Shown here piece by piece: positions 21,841 through 28,284 of a stretch of DNA of 34,549 nucleotides (positions are counted from its first letter, which is position 1; every line of letters begins with the position of its first letter). The stretch comes from an uncultured Bacteroidales bacterium (GTDB lineage: Bacteria; Bacteroidota; Bacteroidia; Bacteroidales; Muribaculaceae). The notes beneath the pieces were generated by a model. It had not been told where the DNA came from. It did not search any database and saw nothing but the letters and a program-made list of their open reading frames with translations. The DNA is taken from the NCBI GenBank assembly GCA_946412245.1, contig CAMKGM010000032.1:1-34549 (forward strand), written 5' to 3'. A program made the translations under genes and the position numbers.

Positions 21841-23496
21841 AGTCACATCGTTCACATTGATTCCCTCATCGCCATTCACATTAGCGTTAGCCTCAATAAA
21901 CGGAGTGGGGTTCTTGCCCAGGATGTAGTTGATGAGCACGGTCACGTCGTTCACATTTACATCACCGTCGCCGTTCACGTCGCCCAGCTTCACAGTGGGA
22001 GCCACTTTTTCAATCTTGAGCTTCATGTTGGCATAGTTCAGCGTCAGGTTATATTCGCCCTTAGTCACTCTGAATGCGTGTACATACTCGTTGGTGAGGC
22101 TCAGGTCGATGCCCAGCATCTCGTCGGTCACGTAGAAGTCACCATTGGGGTTCTCGTCAGTTGCTTCTGAAACAGCACCGAAGCGGTATTGAGCAATGCC
22201 ATCCCAATCGTCGGCATTATCGGCAAGCTTAGTGGTGAAGCTGAAGTAGTCATAGCCGTTGTTGTCATTGTCCTTGCATTCAATGTTAGCGGTGTACAGA
22301 CCGGTTTCTTCGTCGAGGGTCATCTGCTGGCCCACATTGGGTGCCCATGTGTTATCGCCCACTTCGCCCATAATGTAAACATCAGGAGCTGCAGTAGGAT
22401 AAACGAATTCACCATCAAGAAGAGTAATAGTGGCAGGATTCAAAACCCCTAACCAATAATAGGACTCCAAATCCATGAGTGTCCAGTTTGAACCAAATGT
22501 AAGCTGAGTTTCATTACCTGTGCCTTCAAGATAAACTGCTGAAGTATCAGCTGCTAATCCAATGAGTTGGTAATTGAGGCTGTCACCTTGAGTTGCAATG
22601 ACGCTTGCATCAGCTTTCCAAGTGTGGTCAGCTGCCAAATTGAATGTAGCGACCTTGTCAGCATCAGCGATGCCTGCAAAATTCTTGACTGACACAACAC
22701 AGTTCTCATCTTCAGTGATTGTAAGAGCGCTTGCATCAGTAAGGGTGTAGTTGGTACCATAGTTTCTATCATAGGTCATGATACCGTTAATATCGGCATT
22801 GTCAACCATTTCGCTATAAGGAATGATGTAGTCGCTTAAACGATAGTTGGTGCTGCCAATCTTAAGTGTCATGTAAACATAGTCTTCCATAAAAATGATT
22901 TCACCTTGGTAGATAAGACCCCAGAATCCGTCATCTATATACCAACCGGCTGAGTAAGTGGCGTCACCTTCATAGTAGAATATAGCTCTAAGGGTGCAAG
23001 GTATATAGGTCCCATTGTTGTTGTAGTAATAAACTGTTTGTGTTACATCGTAGGTGGGGATAAAGATGCTTGTGCCGTAAGAGGCGTAGGTCGCTGCATC
23101 GAGTTTTGCGCTAACAGGTGCAGGGAACATGCCGGCAATCATAAATGTGCTATCTGCATCGTTGGCATTGTACATAACTACATTAGAGGTGTAGGTGGCC
23201 GATACTACTGCAGAATCCGGATCAACAGTTTGAGCCTCGGTTTCGCTATAAGTCCAAGTATAACCACCAACAACATCTGAGGCCTTGGTGGGGGTGTCAA
23301 GTTTTGACAAGCCGTTTTTCTTTTGGAGTTCAGCGAATTTCTGCTGAAGTCTCTTTTGAACAAGCTCTTTAGGGGCTTTCTTGACATTGTCCATACTTGA
23401 CAGTGTTGCCGTCTGCATGCGGTTGGGTGCCAAGTTGAATGCTGCTGCCGACATTGCAACGGCGAGAGCAAATGCACTAAGTAATAACTTTTTCAT
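21814..23496 (-). CDS. Secreted protein with possible SusE/F-like domain and variant dockerin-like tail
   Basis: A 560-residue secreted protein. Signal peptide about 1-19 (MKKLLLSAFALAVAMSAAA). Residues about 40-65 are a charged helix. The middle (about 70-370) is beta-rich with many Tyr and Asp and matches no family I know. Residues about 375-500 (VYIMGEVGDNTWAPNVGQQM, LYTANIEC, DYFSFTTKLA, DWDGIAQYRFG) look like the beta-sandwich starch-binding modules of SusE/SusF-type outer-membrane proteins; this is a pattern judgement. The tail (about 508-560) is the variant dockerin type, NVNDVTVLINYILGKNPTPF then NVNDVTALINMILN, as in the C10 protease. No SusC/SusD genes are near. A 20-base triplication lies at its stop codon. 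Confidence 0.82.
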   Translation of the reverse strand: MKKLLLSAFALAVAMSAAAFNLAPNRMQTATLSSMDNVKKAPKELVQKRLQQKFAELQKKNGLSKLDTPTKASDVVGGYTWTYSETEAQTVDPDSAVVSATYTSNVVMYNANDADSTFMIAGMFPAPVSAKLDAATYASYGTSIFIPTYDVTQTVYYYNNNGTYIPCTLRAIFYYEGDATYSAGWYIDDGFWGLIYQGEIIFMEDYVYMTLKIGSTNYRLSDYIIPYSEMVDNADINGIMTYDRNYGTNYTLTDASALTITEDENCVVSVKNFAGIADADKVATFNLAADHTWKADASVIATQGDSLNYQLIGLAADTSAVYLEGTGNETQLTFGSNWTLMDLESYYWLGVLNPATITLLDGEFVYPTAAPDVYIMGEVGDNTWAPNVGQQMTLDEETGLYTANIECKDNDNNGYDYFSFTTKLADNADDWDGIAQYRFGAVSEATDENPNGDFYVTDEMLGIDLSLTNEYVHAFRVTKGEYNLTLNYANMKLKIEKVAPTVKLGDVNGDGDVNVNDVTVLINYILGKNPTPFIEANANVNGDEGINVNDVTALINMILN

Positions 23497-23886
23497 AGTG
23501 AATAATTAAATAGTTTAAAAGAAAAAACTTTGCCACGGCATCCCCTGTATGGGCATGTCGTAACGTTAATTAACTCGATATTTTGTGTGTCAGTTTTCAT
23601 GTATATAGCGACCCTTCGCTGCTTTTGTATTTTGGTTCTGACTGCGCTGTTCTTCGGTGTTTTCGGTGTTTTTTGCAGGTCAAACTTGAACTGGCGCAAT
23701 AAAATATGTCACAAAATTGCAAATTTTTCATGACAAATGCAAACTTTTTCGTGTTTTTTTTCGCATTCTGCCATTTCAGTGCCCATTTTCTCGATGGGTT
23801 TATAATAATCATTTTTGTCCAAAAGACAAGGGAGCCGGTGTGTGCCGACCCCCTCGGTTATGGGTTTAGGATGTTGTGTCGGGTAA
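23497..23886. other. 390-base intergenic region, A/T-rich, no gene
   Basis: Both flanking genes are on the minus strand. I find no convincing open reading frame. Near 23711-23750 two similar A/T words, ACAAAATTGCAAATTTTT and ACAAATGCAAACTTTTT, lie in direct repeat. No exact TAnnTTTG box is found ahead of the gene starting at 23496, so its promoter could not be placed. The terminator of the upstream gene is at 23820-23853. Confidence 0.5.
23820..23853 (-). terminator. Terminator of the Ser/Thr/Gly-rich protein gene
   Basis: As minus-strand RNA, GGGGGUCGG pairs with CCGGCUCCC (9 pairs, two G-U), loop CACACA, followed by UUGUCUUUU. It lies 34 bases past the stop codon. Confidence 0.6.
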
Positions 23887-25302
23887 TCAGTAGCCGACGG
23901 TGACCATTGTGTAGTAGCGGCCGTAGGTGTCGGTACCGAATTCGAGTGTCACATAGCCTTCAGCATTGCCACCGAACCAGGTGACCGATGCCTCGTAGGC
24001 GGTGATGTGAGCGGCTACAGGAGTGCCGTAGGTTGCGTAGAGATCGTGATAGAGACGGTTGAAACGACTGCGGTCACGATAGCTCGTTGAGTGAGCAAAC
24101 TGTGCATTGTAGAGTCGCCCGTAGGTGTCGTAGCTCAGCATGACGTCGGCCCAGGTGAATCTCAGCATCGGAACATCTCTCAGATAGATTACATCGTTGT
24201 TGTAGCCATCGATGTCATATCCCATCGTGAAGAGGTAGTTGAGCGAAGAGTTGTAATAGCTGCCGAACGAGAGTCCCAGGATGGTGTTGATGCGGGGAGC
24301 TCTGTTGTAGATTACGAACCCTGAGGGCATCACAGGACGGTTGATGATGCGCACCGCGGGGCGGTATTGCCTGGTGGGAGGAGGCAGCGGACGGCTCCAG
24401 TCATTGCGCTTGTAGTTGTTGTTATAAGTGTTATAGTTCCTGTGATTGGTCAGCTCGTAGTGCGACATATTGCTTGCGGCATTGTGGTTGCTATTGTCGA
24501 CGCCGGGGCGGCGACCGCTGCCAATGTTGGTGTTACCGCTACCGTGCTTGATGCCGCTGTTGGCGCTGATGTTGCCGGCATTGGCATCCACGTTGTTGCC
24601 ACCGTTGTTGAGTCGCGAGTCAATGTTCTTGCCTTCGTTGGGTCGAGCATTGCCGGTCGTGGTCGTACCGGTGTTGGTAATGGTGCCGGTATTGGTCGAT
24701 GCCGAGGTGGGACGACGTCCTCCACTCACCGTACCGCTTCCGCCGGTAGTGTTCACTTTGGTCGACTGGCCGGTGATATTCGAGCTGCTGCTTGTGCTGC
24801 CCGACGACACCGTAGTGCCGGTGTTCCTGGTTGAACGAGTGCCCACATTGGTAGTGCCGCTCTTGGTTGTCCCCGACGAGGTGCCGGGAACTGTGACACT
24901 GTTGCTCGAAGGCCAGTGTGCCGCTCCGTTGCTGCGGGTCACGCTTCCGGTGGAAGTGGAGGATCCCGAGCCGGTGGTTGAGGGCCGACGGCCGCCGGTG
25001 GTAGTGTTAGTCGTAGACGTGTCACTACGCTTGTTGCCGGTGGTGCTGCTCTGATTCACATTGGCCACTTGCGAGCGGCTGCTATTGGTAGTGGCGGGGC
25101 GAGCGGTAGCCGTGGTTGTGCTCTTGGGCTGTGCCGTAGTGGCTGTGCTCACCGTGCCGGAGCTCTTGGTCGTCTGTGTGGTGGTAGTGCCTGCCGGACG
25201 GCGTGCGCCTGTCACCTTATTTTGTGCCATTGTGGCAACCGACATCAAAAGTGCTGTTGCCATCATTGCACCCAGGAATGAATTGCGAGTTAAAGTCTTC
25301 AT
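23887..25302 (-). CDS. Secreted Ser/Thr/Gly/Asn-rich low-complexity protein
   Basis: A 471-residue protein with signal peptide about 1-26 (MKTLTRNSFLGAM...ATMAQ). Residues about 30-290 are low complexity, rich in Ser, Thr, Gly and Asn, with repeated short words such as GRRPS/GRRPT, TTNTTTGG and SGTTKSGTT. This part is surely unfolded or a flexible stalk, and its many Thr/Ser could be O-glycosylated, as the Bacteroidetes system modifies D-S/T-hydrophobic motifs. Residues about 305-471 form a compact Tyr/Arg-rich domain (RPAVRIINRPVMPSGFVIYN, LRDVPMLRFTWADVMLSYD, GYVTLEFGTDTYGRYYTMVT) of unknown family. No dockerin-like tail. Codons are GC-rich and the frame is unbroken, so it is a real gene although the antisense strand is also open. 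Confidence 0.8.
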   Translation of the reverse strand: MKTLTRNSFLGAMMATALLMSVATMAQNKVTGARRPAGTTTTQTTKSSGTVSTATTAQPKSTTTATARPATTNSSRSQVANVNQSSTTGNKRSDTSTTNTTTGGRRPSTTGSGSSTSTGSVTRSNGAAHWPSSNSVTVPGTSSGTTKSGTTNVGTRSTRNTGTTVSSGSTSSSSNITGQSTKVNTTGGSGTVSGGRRPTSASTNTGTITNTGTTTTGNARPNEGKNIDSRLNNGGNNVDANAGNISANSGIKHGSGNTNIGSGRRPGVDNSNHNAASNMSHYELTNHRNYNTYNNNYKRNDWSRPLPPPTRQYRPAVRIINRPVMPSGFVIYNRAPRINTILGLSFGSYYNSSLNYLFTMGYDIDGYNNDVIYLRDVPMLRFTWADVMLSYDTYGRLYNAQFAHSTSYRDRSRFNRLYHDLYATYGTPVAAHITAYEASVTWFGGNAEGYVTLEFGTDTYGRYYTMVTVGY

Positions 25303-25326
25303 AGCTGTAAAGTTTTAATTGTTATG

Positions 25327-25334
25327 CAAAAATA
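25327..25334 (-). promoter_or_regulatory. Probable -7 promoter box of the Ser/Thr/Gly-rich protein gene
   Basis: TATTTTTG on the minus strand, 25-32 bases before the start codon at 25302. No clear TTTG was found at the -33 position. Confidence 0.45.
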
Positions 25335-25384
25335 GCGTTAATTATTGATTTGTTTGCCATTTTGACACTAAAAATGCACATTTG

Positions 25385-25437
25385 TTTAAAAATAAAAAGG
25401 GCCGTTGGTCGGTGAAAAACCGGCGTTGGTCGATAAT
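25385..25437 (-). terminator. Possible terminator after rsmD
   Basis: Just after the rsmD stop, the minus strand carries CGACCAACG twice, a short CGGT/ACCG stem and then CCCTTTTTATTTTT. The stem is weak; the T-tract is good. Confidence 0.4.
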
Positions 25438-25438
25438 C

Positions 25439-26050
25439 CTACTGATTATCGTTGTCAACCTCAGTCTGCATCTCCGTCTCGGTCTGAGTTTGGGCTTCAG
25501 GTTCGGTCTCAGCTCCGGGGATGCGGAACAGCGAAAAGTTGACCTTGCCGTAGACACGTTTTTGGAAGAACGCGGGCAGGGCGCTGAAGTCGTTGGCCTT
25601 GCTGTGCTCAATGACGATGAGGGTTCCGGGCTTGACCATCTGGGAGCTGATAATGAGTTGCGGAATGTCGTTGAGGTTGGGCAGGTCGTAAGGGGGATCG
25701 GCGAAGATGATGTCGAACTTCTGCGAACAGGTTTCGATGAACTTGAAAGCGTCGCCCTTGACCTGGCGCAGGTTTTTCTCGTTGAGCATATCGCGCACCT
25801 TGCGTATGAAGTTGTACTGCGTGGTGGCCTTCTCGACGCTCGTCACCGATGCGCAGCCGCGTGACAGGAACTCGAAGCTGATGGCTCCGGTGCCCGAAAA
25901 GAGGTCGAGCGCTGTGAGACCGTCGAAGTCGACCATGTTCTCAAGTACGTTAAAGATGTTCTCGCGCGCCATGTCGGTAGTGGGTCGCGCCGTGATGTTA
26001 CCGGGCACCTGAAAGCGTCGGCGCCCATATTTTCCGGTGATTATTCGCAT
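25439..26050 (-). CDS. rsmD: 16S rRNA (guanine(966)-N2)-methyltransferase RsmD
   Basis: A 203-residue S-adenosylmethionine-dependent methyltransferase that modifies G966 of 16S rRNA during 30S assembly. The start MRIITGKYGRRRFQVP is typical of the family. Motif I is ALDLFSGTGAISFE (residues 47-60) and the N-methyltransferase catalytic motif is ADPPY (117-121). The core ends near residue 180. A tail of about 23 residues follows, rich in Glu, Gln and Thr in a short ETE/QT pattern, that is not part of the enzyme fold. The start overlaps the end of the DUF3822 gene by 10 bases, a pairing common in Bacteroidota, so the two are translated from one message. Confidence 0.93.
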   Translation of the reverse strand: MRIITGKYGRRRFQVPGNITARPTTDMARENIFNVLENMVDFDGLTALDLFSGTGAISFEFLSRGCASVTSVEKATTQYNFIRKVRDMLNEKNLRQVKGDAFKFIETCSQKFDIIFADPPYDLPNLNDIPQLIISSQMVKPGTLIVIEHSKANDFSALPAFFQKRVYGKVNFSLFRIPGAETEPEAQTQTETEMQTEVDNDNQ

Positions 26051-26880
26051 AGTGAAAGTAGTATTAAGTCGGTGGGAGCTTGGTGAGCATTGTCGCCCAG
26101 CCGCAAGGCCGCTGCGGGCAAGATGCCGGGCATGACATAGGTGATGTAGCGGCGTAGCGTCGCAGTGAGGGCATCGCGTTGCGCATGGGCGTTGCCGGTG
26201 ACAATGGCCTCGTGGTTTTGGCTATCGAGCCGGCAGGTTTTCCACACATGGAGCGCGAAGTAGGCTGCGTCGTTCACATCGTCGAACGTGAAGCTGTTGG
26301 CCAGCTGCAACTTGTCGCCTCTGAATACTGCCACATCGATCGTGTGCTCGCCCACGTGCAGGTGCATTCGCGCTGTGTCGCTACCGCTATTGAGCTTGAG
26401 CGCGTGCTCGCAGTGGGCATACAGGTGATGCACAATCACAGGCATATTAAATGTGCGCTGCAAGAAACTGAGCATACCCTTGGGGAGTTCAAAGGCTATG
26501 TCCACGTCGTTGGCCGGCAGGTGGCAGTGCGTGATGTCGCCCTGCGCGTCGGGCATAGCGGCCGCGAAAGCCTGCGCCATGAGCGCCTCGTCGGCAGCCG
26601 CTCCGGCCGGTAACACGATGAAACGGGACGACCTGACCGCCAAGCGCACGCTCCTGTAGTCGTCAAGCAGCAGCGGTGTGTCGTAGACCGCATTTTCCAC
26701 TGCCTTGAGATAGGACTCTTGCGTGTCGCTGAGCGGCACCGTGCCGGTAATCAAAGAGTTGTCCTGCGCCGGACTGTAGAGCAGGTAATTGAGTTGCGTT
26801 TCGTCGATGCCCAGTAGCAGGTTCCACAATTCGGGATGCTGCAACTGTGGCGATACGCCGGGTTTGGATGCCGTTTTCAT
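26041..26880 (-). CDS. DUF3822 family protein
   Basis: A 279-residue protein without signal peptide or membrane segment. The sequence matches the DUF3822 pattern as found upstream of rsmD in Bacteroidota: an N-terminal region with ETQLNYLLYSPAQDNSLITG, a middle with FIVLPAGAAADEALMAQAF and a second half with HLYAHCEHALKLNSG, LHVGEHTIDVAVFRGDKLQL and ANSFTFDDVNDAAYFALHVW. These two halves look like the duplicated fold of the actin-like ATPase (ASKHA) superfamily, but I see no complete nucleotide-binding motifs, and this is inference. Overlap with rsmD suggests a co-regulated, perhaps related, function in translation; no activity is known. Confidence 0.8.
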   Translation of the reverse strand: MKTASKPGVSPQLQHPELWNLLLGIDETQLNYLLYSPAQDNSLITGTVPLSDTQESYLKAVENAVYDTPLLLDDYRSVRLAVRSSRFIVLPAGAAADEALMAQAFAAAMPDAQGDITHCHLPANDVDIAFELPKGMLSFLQRTFNMPVIVHHLYAHCEHALKLNSGSDTARMHLHVGEHTIDVAVFRGDKLQLANSFTFDDVNDAAYFALHVWKTCRLDSQNHEAIVTGNAHAQRDALTATLRRYITYVMPGILPAAALRLGDNAHQAPTDLILLSLCE

Positions 26881-26931
26881 GCCTTTATACTTTATCTTCC
26901 GACAGATTAGAAGCTACAAGTTCATCCTTGC

Positions 26932-28071
26932 TCATTCGTAATTCTCGGAAGTTTGTTTGTTAAACTCATTATTATTAAATTCATCAATCCATTGCCGCAA
27001 TTTATTTTGAAGCATAGCCTTGTCGGGCAAATAGAGTTGATATTGAGAAGCATATATATTAGAATCTTTTGGAAGTGTGAGTTCCACAAGCGCATCATTC
27101 TTATTTTCACATAGTAATATGCCAATGGTAGGTCTCTCAAAATCTTGCTTTACGTGCCGGTCATAATAGTTGACGTACATCTGCATTTGCCCCAAATCTT
27201 GATGCGAAAGATCGCCTGTTTTAAGGTCAATTAGAACATAGCATTGTAGCAAACGATTATAAAACACCAAGTCAACATAAAAATTTCGCTCTTCAAACGT
27301 AAAACGTTTCTGCCTAGCCTCAAAGAGAAATCCTTTTCCCATCTCAAGCAGGAAAGATTGCATTTTGCCGATAATAGCATTCTCCAATTTGGTTTCAGTG
27401 TATTCTGCGTCGGGTTTTAATCCCAAAAATTCAAGTGTAACGGGGTTCTTGATGATGTCTGCCGGTTTCTGAACTGTTTGTCCTTCTCTCGCCAGTCTCA
27501 TCACAGCATCCTTGTCGCGACTCAATGCTAACCGTTCATAAAGACTACTACCCACTTGACGTGAAAGTTGCCGCACACTCCATTGTTGTTGATGACATTC
27601 TATCTCGTAAAAACTTCGAGCTTCGGGATTGTCAATACGCATCAGCACTAAATAATGGCTCCAAGACAATATAAAACGAGGTCCATGAATTGTAGCACCA
27701 GTGTTGCCAAAATCTTCAATATCCTCATTTTCAATATTTTGAGATTTTGGCAACGTTGTTGCCAAAATTTGTCTTTGAGTAGAATATGTCATATAAAACT
27801 TTCTGCAACGCGTCAGGGTGTCAACTGTCCAGTCTTTACCAAAACGATTTGTCAATTTATCAGAAAGCTTTTTCAGGACACGTTTACCATATTCGGCCCG
27901 CTCGCCTTGCTGCTCATCCTCAAAAATATAGCGACCAACTTCAAAACGAGTACGGACTTCAGCTTTATTTACTGAAGTTACCACAAAACTACGCGCTTGC
28001 TCTATCAGGCGAGAGATTCGCTCAAATAGGTGGTCTACTCGTTCTTCGTTTCTTGTCAACCCGGTTTTCAT
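26932..28071 (-). CDS. DUF1016/YhcG-type PD-(D/E)XK nuclease-like protein
   Basis: A 379-residue cytoplasmic protein. The N-terminal part (about 10-170) is the DUF1016 N-terminal domain with RTRFEVGRYIFEDEQQGERA and WSHYLVLMRIDNPEARSFYE. The C-terminal part (about 205-355) is a PD-(D/E)XK nuclease domain: NFYVDLVFYN carries Asp267, and VLIDLKTG carries the D-x-K pair Asp282/Lys284, followed by GQMQMYVNYYDR. All expected catalytic positions are present, so it is probably active. Family members (YhcG of E. coli) are often in accessory or defence-related loci; the substrate is not settled. It stands alone here, with a candidate -7 box at 28093-28100 and lower GC than its neighbours, which may point to horizontal gain. 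Confidence 0.9.
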   Translation of the reverse strand: MKTGLTRNEERVDHLFERISRLIEQARSFVVTSVNKAEVRTRFEVGRYIFEDEQQGERAEYGKRVLKKLSDKLTNRFGKDWTVDTLTRCRKFYMTYSTQRQILATTLPKSQNIENEDIEDFGNTGATIHGPRFILSWSHYLVLMRIDNPEARSFYEIECHQQQWSVRQLSRQVGSSLYERLALSRDKDAVMRLAREGQTVQKPADIIKNPVTLEFLGLKPDAEYTETKLENAIIGKMQSFLLEMGKGFLFEARQKRFTFEERNFYVDLVFYNRLLQCYVLIDLKTGDLSHQDLGQMQMYVNYYDRHVKQDFERPTIGILLCENKNDALVELTLPKDSNIYASQYQLYLPDKAMLQNKLRQWIDEFNNNEFNKQTSENYE

Positions 28072-28092
28072 GCCTGGAATGATTTATTGAAG

Positions 28093-28100
28093 CAAAATTA
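28093..28100 (-). promoter_or_regulatory. Probable -7 promoter box of the DUF1016 gene
   Basis: TAATTTTG on the minus strand, about 22 bases ahead of the start codon at 28071. No TTTG was found at the expected -33 distance. Confidence 0.4.
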
Positions 28101-28228
28101 CACATTTTTTTTTACATCTGCATTTTTCAGCGCTATATTCGTCATTTTCATTCGTGAGAAGGCAAATGGCGGATTTAGTATTTAGGATTTTTTAATAGAT
28201 TTTCAGCTTTTTCAAGGATTATATCTAT

Positions 28229-28236
28229 TAACTTTG
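28229..28236 (+). promoter_or_regulatory. Probable -7 promoter box of the GHL10 gene
   Basis: TAACTTTG, an exact TAnnTTTG match, giving a start near 28242 and a leader of about 43 bases to the ATG at 28285. The -33 region is T-rich but has no TTTG. Confidence 0.5.
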
Positions 28237-28284
28237 CGACATAGTCACATTATTGAACTCTATAAAAAACATTCTACAGTCATT

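Noticed and set aside
24470-25318. Plus-strand hydrophobic, Leu/Val-rich open frames opposite the Ser/Thr-rich gene
   Set aside because: Reverse complements of Ser/Thr/Gly codons read as Leu/Val/Pro and imitate membrane proteins. The minus-strand frame has a signal peptide, a promoter box and a terminator.
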